DNA of 64,000 bases, from the NCBI GenBank assembly GCA_016720935.1, contig JADKJP010000007.1, positions 496,001-560,000 of the forward strand. The letters are read 5' to 3'. This stretch comes from Bacteroidota bacterium (lineage in GTDB: Bacteria; Bacteroidota; Bacteroidia; AKYH767-A; 2013-40CM-41-45). Below, piece after piece: positions 56,301 through 64,000 of the stretch (position 1 is the stretch's first letter; each line of letters starts with the position of its first letter). The notes below the pieces were generated by a model. That model worked only from the letters and a program-made list of their open reading frames with translations, searched no databases and was not told the origin of the DNA. The translations under genes were made by a program, and so were the position numbers.

Positions 56301-56957
56301 ACTCCGGCCTTTTGTATCATCAGGTGTTGATGGAGGAGCTACCGGGGAAATCCATTTGATAAAAGTCAGCGTCGCAAGCTGATCTACAAAATTTTCAGCT
56401 ACACGAATATGCATTTGTGCATTTGACGGATAATTGGCGACAACCTTTATCTCGCTACGTTGAAATTGAATTGCAACATCAGCAGGATTAATGTCTTTGA
56501 AATACTGGACAACCAAGTCAATTTTTCCATCAGCGGATTTTGCATAAGCAGGATAATTGTGTTCAGCAAGTGAACGGGCCAGTTTCATCTCTGATGTAAT
56601 ACTTACCAGAGTTCGCACATTGTAAGCTGAGAGTAAATTCAAATTGTAAGACTGAGGAAAAGAAATTACAAATGCCTGATTCGGGATGTAACTGATAAAA
56701 TGCAATCCGGATGATTCCATCTGCTTTTTTTGAAGAGCATCCGGCATCACATTGAACTGAACTATTCTGTAATATCTTCCGGCAAAAACATCCGAAGAAG
56801 AAATTGCCTGAGAAATTTTGGAATTGAAATCATTAGCGGTAACAATGTTTCCTGACTTCAACAGGAGCTTATGCGGATCAGGAATTGGATGAGCCGCAAA
56901 GGAATTTACACCGATGAAAAGTACACCGGCTGCAATAATGGATAGAATTTTTTTCAT
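53349..56957 (-). CDS. T9SS-exported subtilisin-family (S8) serine protease
   Basis: This 1202-residue secreted protease has a signal peptide (MKKILSIIAAGVLFIGVNSFA). An N-terminal propeptide-like part (about 25-220) precedes the S8 domain, with the Asp of SLADDGEVGPH (about 244), His of GGTHGDMTSG (about 274) and Ser of GGGTSAACPG (about 446). Further regions are beta-sandwich and fibronectin-like modules, a CARDB-like part and a MAM/jelly-roll-like segment. The C-terminus is a type A T9SS sorting domain (ISVFPNPASAQVNVNI, TKGIYMLRIAG). The frame extends to 57119, but a promoter at 56982-57012 lies inside that extension; ATG 56957 is the start. Confidence 0.92.
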   Translation of the reverse strand: MKKILSIIAAGVLFIGVNSFAAHPIPDPHKLLLKSGNIVTANDFNSKISQAISSSDVFAGRYYRIVQFNVMPDALQKKQMESSGLHFISYIPNQAFVISFPQSYNLNLLSAYNVRTLVSITSEMKLARSLAEHNYPAYAKSADGKIDLVVQYFKDINPADVAIQFQRSEIKVVANYPSNAQMHIRVAENFVDQLATLTFIKWISPVAPPSTPDDTKGRSLHRANMINADYPGGRHYDGAGVSISLADDGEVGPHIDFQGRLTNLLTTGAGGTHGDMTSGIAAGAGNLDPTKRGMGSGAHLYVHDVGAGPDGYDHVYNAPLYFTQYGIVITSTSYSQGCNDYDLYSSTGDQIVHDNPQFSLVFSAGNNSSADCGYGAGPPWGTITGGFKQGKNVIACANLDAYEVLDNSSSQGPSADGRVKPDISSNGKDQMSTDEGNTYQVGGGTSAACPGIAGICSELYQAYREITGDPNPESPLIKGVLLNSAEDIGNPGPDFTYGWGRVNALRALQTLEEHRYVLDSVDQGSANAFDILVPAGVDQVRMMVYWLDPEGDPVGTTALVNDLDMTVVTPASAIVSPWILDPSPSAVALSANAIQGADHLNNVEQVTINTPASGTYTVNVAGTNVPFGPQKYYIVWEFRTDEITLTYPNGGEGFVPNETELLRWDAYGNTSTFNLEYTSDNGSTWNPINPSVAASIRQYEWTIPSNLSDRVKVRVTRSGISDVSDANLAILNLPSNLTIDYACLDTLQISWTSATGASAYEVSMLGTEYMDSIATTASTSIAIPVSQAVDTWFSVRTIGANSGKGRRAIAIHKAPGLQNCSFASDLALLNSINPTPGNLFGCQNLSAVPVSLNLRNDGVNTVTSFDISYTLNGGTPVTETYNGLLVHGASMTYTFSTTADLSTPGPNLLEVSIVYTGDQNPTNDALTIQVNTGATAAIPVAENFQQSFPPADWSIVSSGTTYFWDVKTGITGSDGNLTSAAWFNNFSYSNSGAEDYLVTMLADFHGAGAPRMTFDVAYSVYSGFEDGLRVDVSGDCGATFVPTSYLKIGAVLATAPAANLSFQPSQASDWRNDTVDLASMANSYALIRFANINDYGNNLYIDNVNIENDNIAGVGSAVQIPVISVFPNPASAQVNVNIKNLASRKLTLTLMDSQGREVLIRSFEKTNDVFTQMLDVGKCTKGIYMLRIAGDEKVYNLRLAIL

Positions 56958-57265
56958 GAAATTTTCCTGGTAGATGAGTATCAAAGTAAAATAAAAAAGA
57001 CAGGATTGACAAGGAGAATTGTTATTATCCTGAGCTGTCTTATCAATAATCAAACTAAGGTTTATCTCCTGTTCTGACATCAGCATTGCACATTTCACAC
57101 AAAACATGAAATAGTACAAGTCCTTGAGTTGCTCTGTTCAAATTCCAATGTTCCTGGACAATGTGCAAATAATATTAATCTCCTTTTGACCAGTAAGCAC
57201 TGAATCCCTGAGAAATAATGTATTAAGCAAAAAGATTTTTATGTTTGCAGAGGCAATCCCCTAAT
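56958..57265. other. Intergenic region between divergent subtilisin and plsC genes
   Basis: 308 bases without a supported gene. It holds the subtilisin promoter (56982-57012) and, on the plus strand, a perfect -7 box TATGTTTG (57240-57247) for plsC without a TTG at the -33 distance. Confidence 0.6.
56982..57012 (-). promoter_or_regulatory. Promoter of the subtilisin gene
   Basis: Read on the minus strand: TTG (57012-57010), 20 bases, TTACTTTG (56989-56982), one mismatch to TAnnTTTG. The -7 box is identical to that of the amidohydrolase promoter at 26890. It lies about 25 bases before ATG 56957. Confidence 0.6.
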
Positions 57266-58003
57266 ATGCTCCGAATCCTCCTTCGCAATCTTTTTGGCTT
57301 TTTTGCACTCCTTGTATTCGGACTTTCCCTTATAATTACAAGCATTGCTTACGTATTGGTTTTCACCTTTGCATCAAAGCAAAAAGCACCTCATCTGGCT
57401 CATCGTTACATCTCCCGCAATTGGGCTAAGTTCCTTTTTCCGGCATTTGGCATTCGTGTCAAAATTATTCATGGAGAAAGAATTGATCCTGACACAACCT
57501 ATGTATTTGCTGCGAATCACAGATCTTTACTGGATGTACCTGCCTACGCGATCGCTTGCGAAAACACCTTTCGTTTTCTTGCAAAAGCAGAGTTGATGAA
57601 AATTCCTTTGATGGGATACATCATCCGTAAACTCTATATCAGTGTGGACAGGAAGAATAAATCCGCCAGAGTAAAAAGCATGGAAAACATGCTGAACTCA
57701 ATAAAAGAAAATATCAGCGTTTTTTTATGTCCTGAAGGTACACGTAACGCAGGGCCCGAACCGCTTTTACCTTTTCATGATGGTGCTTTTCGTCTGGCTA
57801 TCGCGGCTCAGGTGCCTCTGGCAGTGATGACGATCAGGAATTCAGATCGTTTACTTTCACCAAAACATCCTTTCGCTCTTTCACCGGGGACAATGGAATG
57901 TATCTGGAGCGAACCCATTTCTACCATTGGGATGAAGGAAGAAGACATACCGCGCCTGAGAGAAATGGCAAGAGCCGAAATGACCGGGAATTTAATTTTC
58001 TGA
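57266..58003 (+). CDS. plsC: 1-acyl-sn-glycerol-3-phosphate acyltransferase
   Basis: This 245-residue membrane enzyme adds the second acyl chain to lysophosphatidic acid to make phosphatidic acid. The catalytic motif is H85-D90 in AANHRSLLD, and the substrate motif is PEGTR (156-160). An N-terminal hydrophobic span (about 9-35) anchors it. The frame opens at a TTG (57245) that belongs to the -7 box TATGTTTG (57240-57247). ATG 57266, 19 bases further on, is therefore the start. It precedes a UbiD-family gene on the same strand. Confidence 0.9.
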   Translation: MLRILLRNLFGFFALLVFGLSLIITSIAYVLVFTFASKQKAPHLAHRYISRNWAKFLFPAFGIRVKIIHGERIDPDTTYVFAANHRSLLDVPAYAIACENTFRFLAKAELMKIPLMGYIIRKLYISVDRKNKSARVKSMENMLNSIKENISVFLCPEGTRNAGPEPLLPFHDGAFRLAIAAQVPLAVMTIRNSDRLLSPKHPFALSPGTMECIWSEPISTIGMKEEDIPRLREMARAEMTGNLIF

Positions 58004-58139
58004 TTCATTCTTCAATTAAAACTTTTCCGGATCAACAGTGTTATTCAACTGATGATGATTGCATTGATGCCTTAAGGGCGCCCTGATAAAATGCATTGAC
58101 AGTATTCTTTGTAAATTGCAATCGATTTTCAACCATCCC

Positions 58140-60056
58140 ATGTATCGAAACACACAAGAATGGATTCAAAAGCTGGAAGCAGCAGGTGAATTGATCCGAA
58201 TCAAAGAATTTGTTGACCCTGTTCTTGAAATCAGTGAAATTACTGACAGGGTTTCAAAACACAACGGCCCTGCCTTGTTATTTGAAAATACCGGAACTGC
58301 TTTTCCCGTGCTAATCAATGCGATGGGAACTGAGAAAAGAATGGCCATGGCTCTTGGCGTGAATCATCTGGATGACATCGCCAAAGACATGGAGGCGCTT
58401 TTCAAACAGCTCACATCGCCAAAGGAAAGTATTCTTGACAAACTGAAAATGCTCCCCACACTGGGAAGTATCGCCGGCTGGATGCCAAAGGTTATCAGCG
58501 GAAAAGGCGAATGCCAGGAAGTGGTGATTAAAGATCCGGATATTACTAAGTTTCCCGTTCTCAAATGCTGGCCGGAAGATGGTGGCCCTTTTTTAACACT
58601 GCCAATCATACATACGAAAGATCCACTTACCGGCATTCGCAATGTTGGATTGTACCGGATGCAGGTGTTCACTCCAACAATGACAGGCATGCACTGGCAC
58701 AGACACAAAGTGAGTGCACGACATTTTAATGAATACAAAAAACGAGGAGAAAAAATGCCGGTTGCTGTCGCACTTGGTGGCGATCCTGCTTATACTTATG
58801 CGGCAACCGCCCCACTTCCGGATGGTGTGGATGAATACATGCTTGCCGGTTTTTTAAGAAAGAAAAAAGTTGAGCTGGTGCAATGCCTTACGCAGGACGT
58901 TCAGGTGCCGGCTGACGCGGATATTATTATAGAAGGTTATGTTGACCCTTCTGAAGAATTCATTCTGGAAGGACCATTTGGCGATCATACAGGATATTAT
59001 TCTCTGGCAGATTATTACCCGCGTTTTCACATCACCGCGATAACACATCGTAAAAACGCTGTTTATCCTGCAACCATAGTTGGTATTCCTCCCCAGGAAG
59101 ATGCATGGATAGGAAAAGCTACCGAACGCATTTTTCTGGTGCCGATCAAAATGACAATGGTACCTGAAATCACCGATATGGTAATGCCTGTGGAAGGAGT
59201 GTTTCACAACCTTGTGATCGTTAAGATCAATAAGGAATTCCCCGGACAGGCTTCAAAAGTGATGCATAGTCTCTGGGGTGCCGGACAAATGATGTTTACA
59301 AAAATGATGGTTGTCGTGGATGGCGATGTAAATATTCATGATTCAGCCGCAGTCGCCAAATATGTGAGTGAGAATTTTGATCCGCAATACGACACTTACT
59401 TCACCCAAGGCCCGGTTGACGTATTGGACCACAGTTGCAGTGTGATGGCATTTGGAGGAAAAATTGGACTGGATGCAACCAAAAAAACTTCGGAGGAAAT
59501 GTCCGGAAGACAATCCGAAATGCAAATTCAGGGTTCATTGAATTCAGAGCATATTCATCTTGAAAAACTGAAGTTACTTTTCCCGGAAATCAGAGACATC
59601 AATGACAAGCTCCTGAGCATGGGAGTTTCACTTGTGTTTATTTCAATAGAGAAAAACAGAAAAAATCAAATCAAAGAATTAAGCAAGAGTGTATTTCAAT
59701 TGCCGGAGTTCAGCAACATCAAAGTTGTTATTTTTCTTGAACACACCATTGACATTCGTGATATAGCGGATAGTGTATGGCGATTCGCAAACAATGTTGA
59801 TCCGAAAAGAGATTCCTTTGTCGTTGAATCTGATTCAGCAATGCACCCTTCTCATGTCGCATTCGACGGGACAAGAAAGACAAAGGAACACGATGGCTTT
59901 CAACGCGACTGGCCGAACATCCTCGCATCTGATGCTCAAACGATCAAACGGGTCGATGAAGTTTGGAGCAAACTCGGACTTGGTAAGTTCATCTCATCCC
60001 CTTCTTTAAAATACAGAACACAGCTGTACAAAGGAGGCGCGGTTGCCGAAGATTAA
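58140..60056 (+). CDS. UbiD-family (prenylated-FMN) decarboxylase, probably menaquinone-linked
   Basis: This 638-residue UbiD-family enzyme performs non-oxidative decarboxylation of an aromatic or alpha,beta-unsaturated acid with prenylated FMN. Recognisable parts are VTGMHWHRHK-type sequence (MTGMHWHRHKVSARHFNEY), VAVALGGDPAYTYAATAPLP, and EFILEGPFGDHTGYYSLADYYPRFH with its metal and cofactor residues. The length exceeds ordinary UbiD (about 490) by a C-terminal region, as in the futalosine-route or other menaquinone-associated decarboxylases. The frame opens at a TTG (58116); ATG 58140 is chosen. No ubiX-type partner is in the window. Confidence 0.85.
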   Translation: MYRNTQEWIQKLEAAGELIRIKEFVDPVLEISEITDRVSKHNGPALLFENTGTAFPVLINAMGTEKRMAMALGVNHLDDIAKDMEALFKQLTSPKESILDKLKMLPTLGSIAGWMPKVISGKGECQEVVIKDPDITKFPVLKCWPEDGGPFLTLPIIHTKDPLTGIRNVGLYRMQVFTPTMTGMHWHRHKVSARHFNEYKKRGEKMPVAVALGGDPAYTYAATAPLPDGVDEYMLAGFLRKKKVELVQCLTQDVQVPADADIIIEGYVDPSEEFILEGPFGDHTGYYSLADYYPRFHITAITHRKNAVYPATIVGIPPQEDAWIGKATERIFLVPIKMTMVPEITDMVMPVEGVFHNLVIVKINKEFPGQASKVMHSLWGAGQMMFTKMMVVVDGDVNIHDSAAVAKYVSENFDPQYDTYFTQGPVDVLDHSCSVMAFGGKIGLDATKKTSEEMSGRQSEMQIQGSLNSEHIHLEKLKLLFPEIRDINDKLLSMGVSLVFISIEKNRKNQIKELSKSVFQLPEFSNIKVVIFLEHTIDIRDIADSVWRFANNVDPKRDSFVVESDSAMHPSHVAFDGTRKTKEHDGFQRDWPNILASDAQTIKRVDEVWSKLGLGKFISSPSLKYRTQLYKGGAVAED

Positions 60057-60068
60057 ATAAAGTATCTT

Positions 60069-62015
60069 TTATTCAAGATAAGGGTCATCTCCATTGTCGA
60101 CAGAAATACAAAAATCATCCACAAAGAAACTTTGCCGGTCTTTGTTCCAGATGTACATTTTTATTTCATCATCCTGCTGAAGATCCCCGGGGAGCAATCG
60201 GGAAAAAGTGACTTTATTCCATTTGCCTGATTCTACATCAAACTCTCCGATATTAGAAGTAAAATAAGAGACATTCTCTTTGTTTCTGTTAACTTCCATC
60301 ACGACCAATGCGGAAAGTGGTCCTTGTTGGCTGAAAAACCTGAATTTACAATTCATCCATCGGTATCCTGAACCGGGAATATCTATGCCATTTTTCTGGA
60401 AGGTAAATGCATACATATCCGAAGAATCAATGTGGGCAGATTTTGTCCCGCTAAATTTAAATTCCCCTGTCGTTTTCAATACTGATCCAACACAGTCCAG
60501 TGAATCAAAATCACAACAGGATTGAAAAATTGTTGAGGACTCTCCGGAACCATTTTTTCTACTATACAAATAAGCAGCGGAATTAAAATAGATTTCCTTT
60601 TCAACCAAATACGGGTATTTATCCTGAATCAATTTATTTACTTCAAAAATATTTTCGCAATTGCTCCATGTAAATGCAAAATAGTCCGATTGAATTGTAT
60701 CCAGAATATTTGCCAACGTCGAAAATTTTTCGCCGGAATTCACTTTCTCTGCCGCCAGCCATGGATCAAAATTCAATTGCCTGAAATAATATCGCATATA
60801 ATCCGTATTGATGGCATTTACAACGCATGGAACCTGTTCTTTTCCATACAAATTTATCCATCTTTGAAGATCCTGAGCCGGTTCCCGAAAGAGACCATAG
60901 GTTGGACGTGTAAATAATTTTGCCTCTACAATTGTACTCCAGCATGTACCCAAGAGCATCAGTAAAATGAAGGCTGACCGTAGTTTTTGAATAACAATCT
61001 TCTGAATAGCTGAAGCAATAAGGAAAAGTGAGAAAGGGAGAACAAAAAACAAAGTTGAATATTGCAAAACAGGGCCTCGCAATACAGAATATCCATAGGC
61101 AATAAAGAAAGAAAACAATACCCAAGCTAAAGATATCGTGTGGAACTTGTTCCATCTTTTTGACTTCACCAGGAAAAAGAGACCGGGTACTACCAGGATT
61201 GCTACGATAAAACTAAGAAGTGCCGATTTATTCAAAAGCTGATGGACAAAATCCAATAAGAACGATTTTTCAGGTGGAGCCAACCAACCTCCAATATCTC
61301 CTGTTTTCATTTGCTCCAAAAATATTTGCCATTCAGGAGTGAACAAGGCAAGTACAACCATGCCGGAAATCAGGTAAGGCAAACGATTATTCCTGCTGAT
61401 GAAAAACAAGCCTGTCAATCCGAGCCCGGCAACAAATACAAAAGAAAAATAATGAATGTGTGTGCAAACAGACATCAGTATTACCAACCAAACCCATTGA
61501 CTCCTTCTTATTTCTTTTTCCTTGTTTTCAGACTCTGGAAAAACAATATTGGTCCAGACAAGAGTTGTAAGCAAGGAGAAAAACAAACCCGGACTATACA
61601 ACCTTGCATACATTGAATAAAGGATGCAAAATTTTGTACCAGCGAATATTGCTGCAGCCAATAAACCTGTAAATGTCGAGAACCATCTTTTCCCAAGAAT
61701 ATATATCAACCAGACTGATCCTATACCTGTGAGGATAAATGGAAGTCGAAATAAAAACGCCGATTCGCCAAATATTTTGAGCCAGTAATAAATAAACAAC
61801 TCCACTCCTGCAGGGTGATAATCTATATAAACACCATTTACAATGAGATCATGGAATGAATTTGCTTTAGCTCTGGTTAAGGCACTCAATTCATCATTCG
61901 ACAATGACAATTCATGACAGGCATACAATCGGATGATCGCGGCAAAAATCAGAATACACGCGATGAGGAGATTTTCATCCTTACGAAAAAAATTGTCAGT
62001 CCACTTTCCCGGCAT
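60069..62015 (-). CDS. Glycosyltransferase family 39-type membrane protein
   Basis: This 648-residue integral membrane protein of the PMT/ArnT type transfers sugars from a polyprenyl-phosphate donor on the periplasmic side. The acidic residues after the first transmembrane segment (LSLSNDELSALTRAK) match the GT39 catalytic-loop pattern. Roughly ten further spans run to about residue 375. The C-terminal 200 or so residues form a soluble domain with a jelly-roll-like ending. The acceptor is unknown; lipid A, a surface protein or a polysaccharide are options. It starts 13 bases after the rlmB stop and is probably co-transcribed. Confidence 0.82.
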   Translation of the reverse strand: MPGKWTDNFFRKDENLLIACILIFAAIIRLYACHELSLSNDELSALTRAKANSFHDLIVNGVYIDYHPAGVELFIYYWLKIFGESAFLFRLPFILTGIGSVWLIYILGKRWFSTFTGLLAAAIFAGTKFCILYSMYARLYSPGLFFSLLTTLVWTNIVFPESENKEKEIRRSQWVWLVILMSVCTHIHYFSFVFVAGLGLTGLFFISRNNRLPYLISGMVVLALFTPEWQIFLEQMKTGDIGGWLAPPEKSFLLDFVHQLLNKSALLSFIVAILVVPGLFFLVKSKRWNKFHTISLAWVLFSFFIAYGYSVLRGPVLQYSTLFFVLPFSLFLIASAIQKIVIQKLRSAFILLMLLGTCWSTIVEAKLFTRPTYGLFREPAQDLQRWINLYGKEQVPCVVNAINTDYMRYYFRQLNFDPWLAAEKVNSGEKFSTLANILDTIQSDYFAFTWSNCENIFEVNKLIQDKYPYLVEKEIYFNSAAYLYSRKNGSGESSTIFQSCCDFDSLDCVGSVLKTTGEFKFSGTKSAHIDSSDMYAFTFQKNGIDIPGSGYRWMNCKFRFFSQQGPLSALVVMEVNRNKENVSYFTSNIGEFDVESGKWNKVTFSRLLPGDLQQDDEIKMYIWNKDRQSFFVDDFCISVDNGDDPYLE

Positions 62016-62028
62016 TGTGTCAATCAGC

Positions 62029-62835
62029 TCAATTGGTTTTAGTCGTCATTCCTTCGGCAACAATCCTTTGGCGGATGGCTTCGTAGAGCATAATTCCACA
62101 AGCCACAGACACATTCAATGAAGAAATTGTTCCGATCATGGGAATTCGCAGCAACTTGTCGCAAATGCGAATGAGTTCAGGAGAAACGCCATCTTCTTCC
62201 GAACCCATGACTACGGCAAGCGGACCATTGAGATCGTTCTGAAAATGGTATTCTTTTCCTTTCTCTGTCGCGGCTACTACCAGTACTCCACTTTGTTGCA
62301 AATACGTCACTGTATTTTTCAGATTACTTTCCCTGCAAACAGGAATCCTGTTTAGTGCGCCTGCTGAAGTTCTGATCGCATCCGAAGTTACCTGCGCCGC
62401 ACCTCTGGAAGGAATTACAATCGCGTGAACTCCCGCGCATTCTGCCGTACGGGCAATCGCTCCAAAGTTACGGACATCTGTGATCCTGTCCAGAACAAGC
62501 AGAAAAGGTGTTTCTCCTTTTTCAAAGATTGAGGGCAACAATTGTCCGAGTGAATGATAAGAGATCGCGGAAATAAAACAAACAACATCCTGGTGATTCT
62601 TCCGTGTGAAGCGGTTGAGTTTGTCTTCAGGAACCTCCGTCCATGGAATATTCTCTTCACGAAGCAGATTTTTTAACTCCTGCATCAACTCCCCTTTCGC
62701 TGTGCGACCGATAAAAATTCTGTCGATCTCTTTCCCTGCTTTAACGGCTTCCATGACCGGTCTTAAACCGTAGATCATCTGGTCATCTTCACGATCGGCA
62801 TTCGGGTTTTTATCTTTGAATGAAAAATTCTTCAT
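62029..62835 (-). CDS. rlmB: 23S rRNA (guanosine-2'-O-)-methyltransferase RlmB
   Basis: This 268-residue SpoU/TrmH-family enzyme methylates the ribose of G2251 in the 23S rRNA P-loop. An N-terminal substrate-binding part begins MIYGLRPVMEAVKAG (preceded by a 19-residue charged extension). The SPOUT knot motifs follow: LVLDRITDVRNFGAIARTAE, AVVMGSEEDGVS and IPMIGTISSLNVSVACGIML. The family assignment is firm; position-specificity follows from similarity to RlmB. It is flanked by the GWxTD and GT39 genes on the same strand. Confidence 0.9.
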   Translation of the reverse strand: MKNFSFKDKNPNADREDDQMIYGLRPVMEAVKAGKEIDRIFIGRTAKGELMQELKNLLREENIPWTEVPEDKLNRFTRKNHQDVVCFISAISYHSLGQLLPSIFEKGETPFLLVLDRITDVRNFGAIARTAECAGVHAIVIPSRGAAQVTSDAIRTSAGALNRIPVCRESNLKNTVTYLQQSGVLVVAATEKGKEYHFQNDLNGPLAVVMGSEEDGVSPELIRICDKLLRIPMIGTISSLNVSVACGIMLYEAIRQRIVAEGMTTKTN

Positions 62836-62862
62836 ATTGTTTCTAATGATTGTGTACCGGTA

Positions 62863-64000
62863 TTAATTCATGCTGTTGTAAGCCCGGCCCTGACGCCATA
62901 CTTCCACTGCACGATACCAACTGCTTTCATAGGTTGGTGATCGTGACAATGTAAAATCGTTATCAGTAAATGGATTATTGACTCGTACAAAAAAGAAATT
63001 CAGGGAGAGATTGCTGTTTGGAGTACCATAGATCCAGCTTTCACTCAATGCTCCACGATAAATCGTATTCGGACTGCCGAAGATAATATAGAGCATTCCT
63101 CTGTCGGTTCGCCATCCCTCAGTAAAAGAGGTAAAATAGCGATTTGCCTCTTTCACACGCGTATAGTACTTTTTTATAAGCTGACGGGACCTTTCCGCAT
63201 TCCCTCCGCGGTCCAGCCAGAATGCATCCATGGCACTTTTCAAATTGGGCTTATTGCCAATGTCTTCGAATTCTCTTTTGGTCGTTAAGTAACGCATCGC
63301 CTGATACATCTGCATGGCAGTGGTGATTTCGGGAAAACCTCCATTGAAACGGAATAGCGTTAAACCCACTGATGAATTCGTATCCGGAGCAAAATGATAG
63401 AAACCCTCTTTTGCAAGGTTCAGTCCATGTGTATCAGACAGATCCACCATAAACAAACTATCAGCGTGATAGTTAAATTCCTCTCTCACATCAAAGCTGT
63501 ATGGCGGTGGAGCCAGAATAAAATCACGGTGATAAAATTTGCACCAAAGTTTTTTAATTCCGGGATTCCTGCAATGCAAGCGAACTGTATCGCTCTGATA
63601 CAAATAATTCCTGAAAATTAAATTATCCCTGAGGTCGGTCACCCTGAAACTTTGTCTTCCAAGAGAATCCGTATTATCAAAATTGACAAAAAATTCTTCG
63701 CTGTAATTTTTATTATTATCGGTAAATATCAGATTGAGCAGATGACTTCCTTTCTGATGCACGTTAAAATCAAATTCAACCAGGCGTGGACCCGATTTCT
63801 CCATCATGTCGAAGGAGTACTGAAGGGTAAGCGTATCCAGCACAATTGAAGACTCGTATGATTCCATCAGACGAGCCTGTATTTTCAGAGACGCCTTGAA
63901 TTGATCATCCGGCTGACGGACAAACAAAAACTCGGAAGGCAACAGCTTTATTGAAATTCTGGAAAGGGTGTCTGAGGAATGAAATACATTTATTTCAGGA
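62863..64000 (-). CDS. GWxTD-domain protein (5'-truncated)
   Basis: The GWxTD domain is a Bacteroidota-typical module of unknown function. The marker is in SFTEGWRTDRGMLYIIFGSPNTIYR, followed by ESWIYGTPNSNLSL and the C-terminal YESSWYRAVEVWRQGRAYNSM. Upstream sequence is beta-rich. The frame is open from the stop at 62863 to the window edge; the apparent start at 63942 is a TTG and coding-like sequence continues before it, so the N-terminus and any signal peptide lie outside. About 378 residues are visible. It is the first visible gene of the GWxTD-rlmB-GT39 run. Confidence 0.85.
   Translation of the reverse strand, partial: PEINVFHSSDTLSRISIKLLPSEFLFVRQPDDQFKASLKIQARLMESYESSIVLDTLTLQYSFDMMEKSGPRLVEFDFNVHQKGSHLLNLIFTDNNKNYSEEFFVNFDNTDSLGRQSFRVTDLRDNLIFRNYLYQSDTVRLHCRNPGIKKLWCKFYHRDFILAPPPYSFDVREEFNYHADSLFMVDLSDTHGLNLAKEGFYHFAPDTNSSVGLTLFRFNGGFPEITTAMQMYQAMRYLTTKREFEDIGNKPNLKSAMDAFWLDRGGNAERSRQLIKKYYTRVKEANRYFTSFTEGWRTDRGMLYIIFGSPNTIYRGALSESWIYGTPNSNLSLNFFFVRVNNPFTDNDFTLSRSPTYESSWYRAVEVWRQGRAYNSMN

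Overview
The window comes from a member of the Bacteroidota. Signs of this are five proteins with type IX secretion (T9SS) C-terminal sorting domains, a PorV2/PorU2-like pair, a carboxypeptidase-regulatory TonB-dependent receptor, GWxTD and FISUMP domain proteins, and a general lack of Shine-Dalgarno sequences. Several genes are instead preceded by good matches to the Bacteroidota promoter pattern TTG-N19/23-TAnnTTTG. I see no rRNA, tRNA, insertion sequence, prophage or CRISPR array. Order or family cannot be fixed from this sequence alone.

Layout. 1-5.5 kb: 3' part of tatC, an AhpD-like protein, a large DUF5686 outer-membrane protein, lptB, and the opposing pssA-purS pair. 5.9-12.1 kb: a PorV2-like barrel and a 1698-residue PorU2-like C25 peptidase. 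12.2-16.3 kb: yebC, a C-terminal processing protease, a possible 38-residue membrane peptide, a cytochrome P460-like lipoprotein and a GNAT acetyltransferase. 16.3-25.2 kb: a tightly packed minus-strand operon (PqqD-like protein, ATP-grasp ligase, DapDC-like PLP decarboxylase, urea-transporter/M23-peptidase fusion, TPR+beta-barrel protein, TPR protein) beside a LytS/LytT-type two-component system. This is the strongest candidate for an undescribed system.

25.4-36.2 kb: an RluE-type pseudouridine synthase, an intergenic block of heptamer repeats, a DinB-like protein, an amidohydrolase lipoprotein, a copper-type module (HMA protein, TonB receptor, HYC_CC_PP protein), a T9SS-exported protein, and a U32 hydroxylase with its own ferredoxin. 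36.2-43.0 kb: a FISUMP protein, an RsmH-like methyltransferase, another T9SS protein, and a GMC oxidoreductase-aldehyde dehydrogenase pair.

43.2-53.3 kb: a fatty-acid beta-oxidation run on the minus strand (acyl-CoA ligase, HCDH/enoyl hydratase fusion, MORN-type protein, thiolase, acyl-CoA dehydrogenase, terminator). Opposing it are a nitronate monooxygenase and a hotdog-fold DUF4442 protein. 53.3-64 kb: a T9SS-exported subtilisin, plsC, a UbiD-family decarboxylase, and a minus-strand GWxTD-rlmB-glycosyltransferase 39 operon that runs off the window end.

The genes describe an aerobic or facultative heterotroph that degrades lipids and proteins and has an elaborate outer membrane. Long-chain alcohols or aldehydes could be oxidised by the GMC/ALDH pair and fed to the neighbouring beta-oxidation genes. 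Many apparent reading frames begin at TTG codons that lie upstream of, or inside, -7 promoter boxes. I moved those starts to the first sensible ATG and state this in each entry.
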